Source of the DNA: Tamarix chinensis
Lineage: Eukaryota; Streptophyta; Magnoliopsida; Caryophyllales; Tamaricaceae
NCBI GenBank assembly: GCA_030549775.1
Contig: CM060175.1
Coordinates: 80,260,245 to 80,324,244 of the forward strand
Direction of reading: 5' to 3'
Length of the DNA: 64,000 nucleotides
Below, one piece after another: positions 11,101-23,235 of the stretch. How positions within the stretch are numbered: the first letter of the stretch is position 1; every line of letters begins with the position of its first letter. The notes below the pieces were generated by a model. It searched no databases and was not told where the DNA came from. It saw nothing but the letters and a program-made list of their open reading frames with translations. A program made the translations under genes and the position numbers.

Positions 11101-12304
11101 CGTTAATCCATGCATTTAAGCGAGATTTAACGGTTACCTGAATCTCGCAAAGTTATCAAACCTTACCAAGCACAATTAGCAAATCAACACCTAAGAATAA
11201 TATCCATCACATACACGTTAGAAATAAAATCCAAGTATCAAACTTTATAAAATTTAATTAGTAAAAATACTTAATATAAAACACCATTATACCTTAGAAA
11301 TTAGCCAAATCATTTCTTTTCTTTTTTTCTACATGGAGGAGAGCTCACGCTGCATGAGCAGCGTGAGTTTCATGCAGAAGAAGAAAGGGGAGAGGCTCGA
11401 AGAGGGGTGAAATGGGAGGGAGGAAGGGTGGCTCGGTTTAGGGACTTTAGGCTAGAAAAAGAGATAGTTGGGGGAGGTTCTAAGGCAAGTGGATGGTGCA
11501 GAAGGTGGTTTAGGGGCTGGGTGCGGCGGTCGGAGCGGCGGAGGGCGGCGGCGCACGAACGAAGGGGAGAAGATGGTGGGGAGAAAAATGGAGGGAAAAG
11601 GGAGCTCGGGGAAGGAGGTCCGAAATTATGGGCAAGGAAAGGTGGAGAAAAAGGAGAGGGGGGGGAGAGAGAGAGAGAGAGAGAGAGAGAAGGACAGTGT
11701 GGCAGGGTGGCGGTTGCAGGTGGTCGCAGCAGCAGGCAGGTCGGCGGCTGTCGCCGCCTGGGAAGAAGAAGAAAAAGAGGAGGGAGGAAGGCTGCGATGG
11801 GCGCCGGTCGGGAAAGGGAGAAGGTAGGCCGGCCGTCGGGGAAAAAGGGGAAAAAGCTGGCCGGTCGGCCCAGGGAAAAGAAAGAAAAAGCAAGGGGGAA
11901 AGCCGGCCGGGCTGGGCACGCGGGAGAGGGCTGAGGGGAGAGGGAGAAGTGGGCCAGTGGCCCAAGGCGCAGGAAGGGGGGTGACGGGCAAGCCGAAGCA
12001 GGCCGGCCAACCGGCGGCCCGAGGAGGGAAAAAGAAAAAGAAAGAAAGGGAAGAGAAGGAAAAAGGAAAAAGGAAAAAGAAAAAGGGGAAGGGAAAAATT
12101 ATTTTAATTAAAATAATTTAATTTATAAATAATAAGGTGAAATATTTTTGGGTAATAAATTTATTTTATTTTATTAAATATTTATATCCAAATTTATATA
12201 CTCAAAATATACAAAATAATTAAATTAAAAGATTTAAAGGCTAATTTATCCAAAATAAAATTTATTTATTAAAATATAAGCTTTTAAAAATTCGGGGCAT
12301 TACA
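8161..12304 (-). mobile_element. Giant non-coding element C, probable solo LTR, complete, inserted in A
   Basis: Begins TGTAACACCCCCAAAAATTC and ends AATTCGGGGCATTACA. The 5-bp duplication ATAAT at 8156-8160 and 12305-12309 is perfect, and removing C restores the CCACCGGCTATAATAGTGG unit of A. Orientation is opposite to A and B. Going from left: hairpin module (8249-8600), CCGGTCCACCGG array (8880-9070), spacer shared with B (9100-9720), minisatellite (9770-10820), conserved CATGAGCAGCGTGAG motif (11350-11380), purine-rich island (11400-12100), AT-rich end. Open frames at 11407-12010 are low-complexity and not proteins. Confidence 0.85.
9770..10820 (-). repeat. Degenerate minisatellite in element C
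   Basis: The reverse complement of the arrays in A and B, read here as AATTACCATTTTACCCTT and variants. It marks C as the same subfamily as B in the opposite orientation. Confidence 0.85.
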
Positions 12305-13253
12305 ATAATAGTGGGGGATTCCGCGCTCAACAGACTAAACGTAAAAACGGTAAGATACTAATTTTTTACAGTGGAACACCTTGTGAGTCGAGGCCAGACC
12401 AGTCCACCGGCGAATAATAGTGGCAGGGTATGTTACCCTCGCGACCGTTCCACCGGCTAAAATAGTGGTAGGGCATGTACCCTCGTGACCATTCCACCAG
12501 CTATAATAGTGGGGTTCCCGCACTCACATGGACATGTATAATCCGAGATGATTGATTAATGATGGACTAATGGCCTTAAGGCCCTAAAAGTATCGATTAT
12601 TCATTATGGCTTGTTAATGTTTAGTTGACTTGTTAAGTATGCGAATGGACGAAAGTGAATGTTACGTATACACCATTGATATCAGATTGACTCGTTGAAT
12701 ATGCGAATGTATGGACATGAATGTTATATTTACACGTGTCGTTATGTATGGATTCAGTAGTGTATCATGTGTTACATTGCGGACCTGTTTTAAGTGTGTA
12801 TTTAAAGGGTTACTCAGTACCGTAGTGCTAAAGGGTTCCATTCGTGAGGCCCCTGCCTATTCAATAGGCAGAATCCCTTGCAGGTCGTATTCGGTGTTAT
12901 TCAAGTGGGTCTTAAGAAAGAGCGTAAGGATCTATCCGAAACTGTTAGGGTTTTACTGTCTTCTTTTAAAATCACAATTTTAATGTATTCGTTGTTTTGT
13001 AACCACCACTTGGTGGATTATATTCTTATACAATGTTTACTTACGCTACTCTAATTTAAATATATTTGAATTTCTCGTAAATTGTGTTTTACTCTTTTAG
13101 CCTTAGCACTTGGTACTAGAACGGTAGGAGTGAACCGGTCTGGTACTAAGTGTAGCGGTAATATCTCCAAAGTTCATGGTCTATTAATTTGCTTCCGCTA
13201 ATTTTCCGTTAATTAAATAAAATTTTTCAGTAGTGAATTTTGGGAGTGTTACA
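12305..13253 (+). mobile_element. Giant element A, segment 3 of 3 (right end)
   Basis: Resumes exactly at the ATAAT duplication, carries the rest of the CCGGTCCACCGG array (to about 12540) and the hairpin module, and ends TTTTGGGAGTGTTACA at 13253. The next five bases, ATAGG (13254-13258), should be the right target duplication. No primer-binding site follows, as expected for a solo LTR in this orientation. Confidence 0.85.
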
Positions 13254-13289
13254 ATAGGAATCTTGATCTATAAAGGAATTCAACCCAAC

Positions 13290-13880
13290 CCAATTGGGCA
13301 TTTATGAATAACATCAAATCAAACCAACTAGGCATTCCAAACAAACTTGGCACGTAGGCTGTTAGTACAACTAAGCACTAAGTAAAGTATAGGTCCTATG
13401 AGCACTTAAAACATGATTCACAAATATACAAGTTAATCCATCATATTCCATTTAGGCATGCTAATACATAGGAACATATTATTGTCAACTCATTATGTAA
13501 TCACATAATTTTAGCTATAAACATCTTGATCCACAAAAGGATTCAACCTGACCCAACCCAATTAGGAATTTATGGATAACACCAAACCAAATTAAATGGA
13601 AATTTATAGATAACACTAAACCAAACTAATTGGGTATTTATGAATAGCACCAAACTAAATCTTATAGCATTTATGGATAACAACAAACCAAACCAAACCA
13701 ATTAAAAATGTATGGATAACGCCAAACCAAACCCGTTAGGCATTTATGGATAATACCAAACCAAACTTGCTGATCAATTATAAATGACACCAAACCAACT
13801 TAGTAGAGCATAACATAATATAACATATCATCAAAATAGGTGTTTATAGATAACATCAAATGCGTATCATATATCACATA
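13290..13880. repeat. Degenerate direct repeats, unit about 50 bp
   Basis: About ten imperfect copies of a unit built on GGCATTTATGGATAACACC followed by AAACCAAACCAATT. The units vary in length and sequence. No coding potential or known element was recognised. Confidence 0.65.
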
Positions 13881-14370
13881 ATGAGTGTTTGATTCGTGCT
13901 TGATTTGATCTCTAACAGCTAAAGTGTTCGACTTTGTTGTTTTCATGTTCTTTATGTAACTCAAATCTTACTCACTAGCGATTCACATCTATTTTCTATG
14001 GTAGTGTTTTTTTTTTTGGATTTGGTGTTTGAATCGAGATATAGTATGGCATACATTTCTTGTAAACCTCTCAAGGCTTGTTGATTTCAAATTTAGTTAT
14101 GATATATAGTTCCTAGATTTCAAATTTGTTTGAGCTTCTCGATTCATTTCTCCCTTGATATGACACTTTGGCATAGTTTTTGACATTTTGAAACTAAATT
14201 CTCCCATGGAGGTAGTGGTATATAGTTCCATCGAGAGTAATGAAGGTTCAACTCCATTACACTTCTTGTTAATTATGTGTGTATTGCTTGTTGGATTCAA
14301 TTCATATCAATTTGTAGTGTTTTCAATAACGTTTATGTCAAAAACCATTATAAAAACTAAGATTTGATAA
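13880..14370. other. Gene-free stretch
   Basis: AT-rich DNA with no feature I can support. The minus-strand frame at 14097-14300 has no recognisable domain. Confidence 0.5.
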
Positions 14371-14600
14371 AGGTTGTAGTGAATAATCATTATTAAAGGC
14401 AGGTTTTGATAGCGATTTTTATAAATAAATAAAAAACTACTATTAAAAGTCCAAGAATTGCAATATTCAACGTGCTTTTAGGGATTTTTTATGACGGTTA
14501 TATAATCGTCATAAAAAATTTAATAATAGGCGAATCGATAGCGGTTTAGAACCGTTATTAAATCTCAAAAATAATCATTACTAAATTCTCGGATTCTTCT
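14371..14600. mobile_element. Possible CACTA-type transposon relic
   Basis: Contains TTGTAGTG at 14372-14379 (the inward complement of a CACTACAA terminus), followed by several short inverted repeats resembling CACTA subterminal repeats. One is a perfect 12-bp palindrome, TTTTTTATGACG (14485-14496) facing CGTCATAAAAAA (14507-14518); another is GCGGTT-TAG-AACCG near 14540-14555. No transposase and no second terminus were found. Confidence 0.35.
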
Positions 14601-16230
14601 TCTTCTTTACTTGTTTTCTTTTGTATTTAGGGATTAGTAAGAGCTTTTATTAAGTGCCTAAATGAAATCAGTCCCCAATATTTGAAAAAATATTTACATA
14701 GGTTAATGTAGGTTAAAAGTTTGTCCCGATTCATCCTGCATCACATTACTTTTATTAGTCCTAATTTCGAAAGTAAAATAAATAAAGGGTAAAACTTAAC
14801 TAATATAACCTTTATTCATTTCAATCCATATCAAATACAATTAAAATAATTTTTTTCAGCTGGATTTAATATTATATAAATAGTATTTTAAAACATTTAA
14901 TGCAACTCACCTCATCTACCTAAAATTTTTTAGAACCAAATAGAGTCTTTAAGTAGTGGGTATTTTAGCTAGAGCTATAGAGAGCTTGCTCCAGGCGTAG
15001 CAGTGAGAACATACCAATTTCCATAAACCTCATATAACCTCTTCAGACTTCTAACATCCACGCATGGATAGGCAAGCGAGCCAAAAAAAAAAAGAGAGAG
15101 AGAGAGAGACGCCAACCACATACATAGGGGTACCGAAGCATTGGATATTAAAAAAAAAAAAAAATCTAAAATATCACATATTCGATCGGCGACCAAGTCA
15201 GTAGTAATAAAAAGAAAAGAACTCGCGGTTAGTTAGTACATTAGTGTCGGTAGCTCCGCCCCTGCGGTACTCGAGTCCAGAGTACCTTGTTATGGTAGAT
15301 AGAAAAGAATTGTATTATCTGACAATATGGTACGCGCGTGATAGGGGAAAACAGAACTATTTTATGTCATGCAGACGGGAGGGAGACAGACACATATCGC
15401 GCGATTGATTAATACATCCAATAGTAAAGTAGCTTGTGCTGTGTGTTGGTACTATTTTATTTACGAAAGTTGACAAACTTAATTCCAAGATTGATTTGTG
15501 TTTTGGTGCTATAAAAATATTTAAAAATGGGATGGACGTATGAGATCACGATATTTGTCGTGCTCAACTCAAGGAAAGGAACTCTTTCGTTTATTTCGAT
15601 GCCTGATTAACATCAAATCGCCACGTGCAATTTTTCTGCCGTAGAAGCAAGAGACTTGGAAATACTGTGTAGAACGCAATATAAGTATATATATTTATGG
15701 GCCGCTAATGCATGCATGCATGCACGCTTTGTTAATTAATTAAAGCTAGGGTGTTGAATTGATGGAATGAAACATCCAAATTGTTGCATAAAAAAAAAAA
15801 GAAAGAATAGTCCCATGTATGTATCTTATTGATATCTTCATTCTAATATTCATAAGAGTTTTTTTATCTTCGGAGGCTTTCACCGGAGCATGAATAAGAT
15901 GAATATAGGCGAAAATATAAAATGTTTAGAAGAAGTTAACTTAAAGGGAGAGGCGAGGGGGGGTCACGATCGGAGCTAAAGAGAGAAATAAAATGTCGAA
16001 CCGTCATTACTTTCTAATTTTAATTTTGTTGTATAAATTAAATCAATTGTTTCAAATAACAACCGTAATATGAATGTAAAAGAGATCGACTTTATCTGAA
16101 ATTTAATAAATTTAAGCCAAAAAAACTTCAACGGATATCGATATAGATATACAAGATGGAAGAAAATATCTATCGGGATCGGATACACGTACATGAATAT
16201 ATACAATTACCAGCCCTTAATACATAATGG
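14601..16230. other. Gene-free stretch
   Basis: AT-rich with short A and GA runs (15087-15108, 15150-15163). Nothing codes convincingly and no RNA gene was seen. Confidence 0.5.
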
Positions 16231-16231
16231 G

Positions 16232-16233
<2 letters not shown>

Positions 16234-16300
<67 letters not shown>
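16234..16300. repeat. Compound (CT)n(AT)n microsatellite
   Basis: A perfect CT run followed directly by a perfect AT run. It lies just left of the first copy of the local tandem duplication. Confidence 0.97.
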
Positions 16301-16304
<4 letters not shown>

Positions 16305-16329
16305 CACACTAACACACACACATGTTTAT

Positions 16330-19300
16330 TACTTTTAATGTCCGTCTCATTCTTCATCAACGCCATTTTCTTTTCTATTATTTTGAACTTTTTTTGTGTG
16401 TTGTTATGCATGATTCTTTAATATAAACAAAACCACTATTTCCTTTTTGCGTAAGGAACAAAAAGCTATAATGTAACTTCTTCATTTGCATATATTGTCG
16501 AAAACAGAATAATGCTTTTATTAATGTGTGTTTGGAATAGTGATAGATATTAATTATCAGCTGTTTTACTTTATGTAGTAAGTAAATTTACAAAAAATAA
16601 TATAATTTTTTTTAAAAAAAAACTCAGGTTGAAAAGCACTTATCTTAAACGCATAATACTTACCCAAACATATACTTACTACCTGGTCTTAAAAGTAAAT
16701 TGGACATGATCCGAGAGATTTCTACCTCATTTATTTAGAATAATAGTTTTACGGTAACTTTGAATATCTAGTTGTGAATTTTGCGTATAGTATTTACGTT
16801 TTTGATTATTTATTTGAACATCCCTATTTAAAAATATAAAATAGTAGTGAAATTATACTATCATGTTTATTTGCAATGAAATATTTAATTTCTTATACTT
16901 TTATCTATGTTAGTTTAAATAAAACCAAAAAAAAAAATACAAAAAAAAACCCCATCTATCGCACGACTTTTATCATATATAGTTTTTTCCAAAACTAGAG
17001 GATACATGCGTACTAAATCTCATGCCTGAGCTCGCTCTCGTTAACGGGCATTTTACATATTCGAAAATAATGCGATACTTGGTGTGCAAAATTCAATGCG
17101 CATCCATAGCCACAAAAATTCAAGAACCATCTATATAGGCCTTTGTCCTACCACCACGGACGCCTTTAATTCTTATTTATTTATTTATTTAGGAGTATTA
17201 GATGGATCGAACATTTGAGAAAGGCAAAGAGAGCGCGAACTTAATATTAACACATCACTAATCTATAGTACAAATTAAGAATGGGAGGGAAACCAAAAAA
17301 AAAAAAAAAAAATTGGACAAAAGGAACGGAACGGAACAAAAATAACGAGATGGACCAGATGGTGCATCATCAATAGTGCAGCATCTAAAATTTAAAAAGT
17401 GGTTACCTTTCTCTACGTCCACAGGTTGTTCAGCCTCGGACCAATAATGAATCATATCATATGGCCGTATGAATGTTTTGTTTGATAGATGGGTAAGCAA
17501 AAAAACAAACTATTTAGAGCAAAAAAAGATAATTTAAAAATTTTTATACGTTCTAGACCATTTTATCAATTCCATATGAAAAATTATTTCGACAGCCAAT
17601 AATCCTTTTCCTCTTTTTTTCACACACAAAAATGACAAAAAATAAAAATAAAAATCTGACCGACCTTTACCTTTTTCCAACCTTTAACAATCCTCCTGTG
17701 AATCTGTGATTCCGGATGCGATGCGTTCGTTGCGTGTATTTTGCAGCACTCGGGAGATGAATAACGTGATTACGTGAAGCCTCGAACAATGAATGGCGCA
17801 AACATGAAGTCCTCGTTACGACACGAGTCTTGTGAGCCTGTGACTCTCATCATAGTTCGCCAAAAGGAACCCCCCCGCCCCCCCACCCAAAAAAAAACCA
17901 CCACTTCCGGTCGAGCCAAGCCTTACTTTAAACGCGCCTGTGGCCCGGGCGGAATTGGTGAAAGCGGGGGAACACAGTGTAATCTCGCACGATTATTAAA
18001 ATGATTTGCCTCAGTCGTGCGCACCGCAGATGGTATAGCAATTTTTTTTATTTTTATACCTCGCACGGTTGCACCAGTAAGTAGCAAAGTGGGCAAAATA
18101 GGGGAAAACAATTGTCTGCCGCCTATTCTATAAGGTTTCGGTCAAAAATTAAAATATCCGATCTGGTATACAAGGTGGGGGAGGCTCATATGTCTGTAAG
18201 CCAGAGCTAATGCCACGCCCAAAGGCCGCGAGTCCATCCGTCTCGCCATTGATTTCTTTCAATGCATGAGAGATCCAACAACAATTAAAGCTCCTCGTCG
18301 AATGTCTACAAGATTCGACCAACCCCGCGTGCGGGGGGGTGTACATAAATTCTACCCTTGATTCGTCCTGCATTTATAAAAGGATCGCTTGGGATACTGA
18401 TAAGGTTCGTTTAATGATTATATATCAACACATCAGGTTCTACTTAAAATCTCAGAACATAATCATCCAAGACTAATTAATGTAGACTTTAAATATATTA
18501 TTATTTGAAAATTATTGGATGTAATCATCTAAAAAGAATCCTAATTTTATCTAAAAGCTAATTTAATGATGGAGGGTTGATACTCCGATATAAACTATCT
18601 AGAAATCTTCTTAATTTTAGATGTGGGATCAAAACATTCCCACCCTTTTAGACTACATATTCTCATGTTGTCTGCTTCTGTAATCAACATGAGTTTATAG
18701 AAAGGTTTCAATTGAAGTTAGACTCTGATAACAGATGATACAGACCCTATCTAACTATTATATATTACCATACTAAATGGACCCTACCAAAAACTCTAAG
18801 ACGTAATCGTCCGAGACTAATTAATATAGACCCTAAGAACGTAATCGTCTGCAAAACGCCATGCGTAATCCTCCGAGAACAGTGATAAGAGCCATAACTC
18901 CACCCAAAAATTAGTTCAAGAGTGAAGGGTTGACCTCTTATATAAACTGTCCAAAGATACTTTTAATTTTCTATGTGCAATCATATCAATAGGTAGATTT
19001 CGCAAACCCCTTCGGTGAGTCTCATGCAAGCCATGTCAAATACCCTATAGTTCAACTCCTAGAATCAAGCCATACTTGAGATTGGTAGAGAAACTAAATA
19101 ACCATCGACTCATGTTGTCCTTAGCAACTTCTCCGGGTCGATATGGGTTTGGGATTTGATCTCACAATCCCATCAATGTTTAATTTAGTTAGATATTCAT
19201 GTGATGGTGACCAGCCTAAAGTGATCCATTGTTTGGAAGGGGTTGGAAGGTGGAGATATGCCAAGGAGCTCCATGAATTCTCTTCACTTTAGCAAGATTT

Positions 19301-20015
19301 TTTTTTTTCTGCTTGAATTTGTGTGCCTCGGCCAAATTGTGTCCCCTTGAAACAATCACCTATTGCATAAGAACCAAAGCAAGCTATGATCAACAATAAT
19401 TTTCTCATCCTCCTCCTCCTCTTATTTTTCACCTTGATCTGTATCCTTTTAGTTGTCATAAGAAACCACTACCTAGAGTAAGCAATGTCGGCCATGGCCA
19501 CCATCCCTTTAGTTGACTAAAATTTATTGCCTTAACATTATTTTTGTCACCATTAATTAATAGCTGGAACAAAGGTTGCCACCATCAATTTTTTCACTTA
19601 TGTATTTTGTTTACCTTGATTTGGTCGATAGTTAATTTTGGTTTGCTTGGTTTGTTTGTTGTTTGGTTTCGATTCTTTGATTTTCTTAATATTGTTGCTC
19701 TCCTCCCTCCTCTTTCATCAAAAAATGGGCTCGTCATTTCTCATCACATTGTCAAAAGGCATTTCGTGGATTATAGGCTGATACTAGAAAAGGAGATGAA
19801 TTTCAAGGTTTCCATTTGATTAGATCTAGATCCATGTACGTGTGTTAAAAAGTTTTTCCTTTGAATTCTTAATACTAGTATTTTATATACTAGGTGTATC
19901 AAGCAACATACATTCAAGTGTAAAGTATAATTTACAAATGTTATATATCCAAATGTCAATGTTGTATACTTAAGAATATAAATGTTATATATTATGAAGA
20001 TGCTTTTGCAAGTAT
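16330..20015. repeat. Tandem segmental duplication, copy 1
   Basis: Aligns by eye with 20016-23235 over nearly its whole length. Shared landmarks include AAGGAACAAAAAGCTATAAT (16454 and 20639), GAATAACGTGATTACGTGAA (17759 and 21567), the hairpin-forming CCCCGCGTGCGGGGG (18324 and 22128) and the TTTATAAAAGGATC motif (18373 and 22180). Copy 1 has about 190 bp near 17040-17230 and about 350 bp near 18990-19340 that copy 2 lacks. No gene was recognised in either copy. Confidence 0.85.
18405..18995 (-). mobile_element. TRIM-like retroelement remnant (copy 1)
   Basis: Two diverged direct repeats (about 18405-18645 and 18760-18990) share AATCRTCCRAGACTAATTAA and TATAAACTRTC blocks. They surround a short middle that holds CTCTGATAACAGATGATAC, the complement of a decayed tRNA-Met-type primer-binding site. 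A tiny LTR-middle-LTR layout without coding capacity is what defines TRIMs. The borders are not sharp and no target duplication was found. Confidence 0.5.
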
Positions 20016-20051
20016 TTATTATTTGTTTATTATTTTTAATGTCAATCTCAT

Positions 20052-20533
20052 TAGGAATGTAAACGAGGCAGGTTCAGATCGGGTACCTTATATCGATACC
20101 CGAATCCGATTAAAAAATTTATATCCATATCCGTACCCATACCCGAACGGATATTCACTAATATACCCATATTCGTACTCGACAGATATCCGTTACTCGA
20201 TAAATAACCCATTTACCCGATAAATTATAAATAACTAACAAATAATCCGTTATCCAACGACTAAACTCGTCACCCGTTACCCGTCACTCGTTTAAATTTA
20301 TAATTGTAAACTATTCTTATATAAAAAGTTAAGGGTAAAATAGTAAATATATAACGGGTATGGGTACGAATATGGACACCCCTTATCCGTATCCATACCC
20401 AAACCCGTCGGATATTTTTAATCCCTATCCCTATCCATATCCGTATCCATATCCGTTTATCATTATCCATATCCATATTCATTGGGTAAAATCCGTCGGA
20501 TTTCGGATATTATCCGCCCTATTTACGTACTTA
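20052..20533. mobile_element. hAT-type MITE, 482 bp, rich in ATCCRTATCC repeats
   Basis: Starts TAGGAATGTAAACGAGG and ends with the inverted-type terminus ...TTTACGTACTTA. It is flanked by AATCTCAT (20044-20051) and AGTCTCAT (20534-20541), an 8-bp duplication with one mismatch. The undisturbed site in duplication copy 1 near 16340 reads straight through. The interior is (CCATATCCGTAT)n-like, which produces a Tyr-Pro repeat frame that is not a protein. Confidence 0.85.
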
Positions 20534-22214
20534 AGTCTCATTCTTCATCAACGTCATTCTCTTTTCTATTATTTTCAACTTTTTGTGAGTTGTTATGATT
20601 ATTTAGTATAAAGAGAAATACTATTTCCTTTTTGAGTAAGGAACAAAAAGCTATAATATAACTTCTTCATTTGCATATATTGTCAGAAAGAGAATAATGC
20701 TTTTATTAATGTGTGTTTGGAATGGTGAAAGATATTAATTATCAGATATTTTACTTCATTTATTAAGTAAATTTATGAAAAGTAATATATATTTTTTTTC
20801 AAAAAAATTAGGGTTAAAAAGCACTTATCTTAAACGCAAAATACTTACCCAAACATATACTTAGTAATTGGTCTTCAAAGTAAATTGGACATTATCAGAG
20901 AGATTTCTACTTCATTTATTTAGATTAATACTTTGAATCTTTAGTTGTGAATTTTGCATATAGTATTTATGTGTTTGATTATTTATTTGAACATCCCTAT
21001 TTTAAAAATATAAAATAGTAGTAAAATTATACTATCATGTTTCTTTGCAATCAAATATTTAAATTATTATACATTTATCTATGTTAGCCAAAAAAGAAAA
21101 GACAAACTAATATATCGCACGACTTTTACCATAGTTTTCTCCAAAACTAGAGGATCCATGCGAACATTTTCATCAAGGAGAAAGGCAAAGAAATGTGGAA
21201 TTAATATTAATACATCACCATAATACAAAGAATGGGAGGGAAAAAAATTTGGACAAAAAGAAGAGAACAAAAATAACGAGATTGTGCATCATCAATAGTT
21301 CTAAAATTTAATAAGTGGGTACCTTTCTCTACGCCCACAGGTTGTTGAGCCTCGGACCAATAATGAACCACAAGGAAACAGCACAAAAAATGTTCGCTTT
21401 GATCTCCCCCCCCCCCCCCCTCTTTTTTTCACACACAAAAAAAAAAAAAAAACACTGATCGACCCTTGTCCTTTTTCCAACCACTAACAATCCTGTGAGC
21501 CTGCGACCTAAATTGCTCTTCCGGATGCCATGTGTTCGTTGCGTCTAGTTTGTAGCGCACGGGAGATGAATAACGTGATTACGTGAAGCCTTGAACAATA
21601 AATGAAGTCGTAATTACGACATAGTCATGTGACTCTCATCACAGTTCGCCAAAAGGAACCCCTTCCCCCCCCCCCCCCCAACACAAAAAAAAAAAAAAAA
21701 AGAAAAAGAAAAAGGATTACCACCTCCGGTCGAGCCAAGCCTTACTTTAAGCGCGCCTTGGGCACGGGGTGAATTGGTGAAAGCAGGGGAGCACAGTGTA
21801 ATCTCGAACGATTATTAAATGATTTGTCCTCGGTCGTGTCCACCGCAGATGTTATAGCATTTATTTTTTTTATACCTCGCACGGTTGCACAAGTAGGGAA
21901 AATAGGGGAAAATAATTGTCTGCCGCCTATTCTATAAAGTTTCGGTCAAAAATAAAAATATCCAATCTTGTATATCAGGTAGGGGAGCCCCATAGGTCTG
22001 TCAGCCAAAACTAATGCCGCGCCCAAAGGCGGCGAGTTCATCTGTCTCTCCCTTGATTTCTTTGAAGTCATGAGAGTTCCAACGGCAATTAAAGCTCCTC
22101 GTCGAATGTATACAGGATTCGACCAACCCCGCGTGCGGGGGGGTCTACATAAATTCTACCCTTGATTCGTCCTGCATTTATAAAAGGATCACTTGGGATA
22201 CATTTTTGTTTAGA

Positions 22215-22580
22215 GGTTATATATGATCACGTCAAACAAATTCTAATTAAAATGCCAAAACATAATTGTTTGAGACCAATTAATAGGAATTTCAAATATA
22301 TAATCATTTAAGAAGTACTAGGCATAATCATTCTAGAACAACTCTAATTCTTTTCAACAGCTAGTTTAATAGGAAAAGTTTGATCATTTAATATAAACTA
22401 TCTAGAGGTCTCCTTAAGTTTTAATGTAGGATCACAACATTTCCACTCTCTTTACACTACATATTCTTTTGTTACCTTCGTCTATAGTCGTCATGAGTTT
22501 ACAAAAAGGTTTCAATTGAAGTTAGATTCTGATACCAGATGATACGGACCCCGTCTAACGATTATATATCGTTATGCCAT
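22215..22580 (-). mobile_element. TRIM-like retroelement remnant (copy 2)
   Basis: Counterpart of 18405-18755 in the second duplication copy. It holds one LTR-like block and the better-preserved motif ATTCTGATACCAGATGATAC, whose complement begins TGGTATCAGA, the usual plant tRNA-Met primer-binding site. The second repeat present in copy 1 is almost entirely missing. Confidence 0.5.
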
Positions 22581-23235
22581 AATTTATTTCTCCTAAAACA
22601 ATCACCTCTTGCCCAATAACCAAATCAAGCTAGGTTCAACAACGATGTTCTGATCCTCCTCTTATTTTTCACCATGATTTGTATCCTTTTAGTCGCCGTA
22701 AGAAACCACTGCCTAGCGTTATCAACGCCGACCATAACCACCATCCTTTTAGCTGAATAAAATTTATTACCTAGACAAAATTTTCGTCACCATGAATAGC
22801 TGGAACGAAGGTTGCCACCGTCAATTATTTCACTTATGTAACTTTTTTTTTTACCTTGATTTGGTCAATAGTTAATTTTGGTTTGATCTGTTTGTTTGTT
22901 GTTTGGTTTCGATTCTTTGATTTTCTTATTGTTGTTACTCTCCTCCCTCCTCTTTCGTAAAAAGATGGGCTCATCATTTCTCATCACATTGTCAAAACGC
23001 ATTTGGTGGATTGTATGTGGATGCTATAAAAGGAGATGAATTTTAGGGTTTCCATTTGATTAGATCTAGATCCATGTGGGTGTGCTAAAAAGTTTTTCCT
23101 TGTAAATCTTAATACTAGTCTTTTATATACCAGGCTTATTGTGCAACCTACATTCAAATGTAGAGTAAAATTTACAAATGTTACAAATCCAAATGTCAAT
23201 GTTATACACTTAATAATGTAAATGTCATTATCTAC

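Larger units (their letters stand above)
20016..23235. repeat. Tandem segmental duplication, copy 2
   Basis: Second copy of the block at 16330-20015, in direct orientation. Its left edge carries a hAT MITE (20052-20533) that copy 1 lacks, so that insertion came after the duplication. Homology fades after about 23225. The copies differ by many substitutions and indels, so the duplication is not recent. Confidence 0.85.

Noticed and set aside
11407..12010. Long Gly/Arg/Glu/Lys-rich frames on both strands
   Set aside because: Purine-rich island of element C with frames open on both strands at once; compositional artefact.
20023..20611. Tyr-Pro repeat proteins on both strands
   Set aside because: Translation of ATCCRTATCC repeats inside a hAT MITE.
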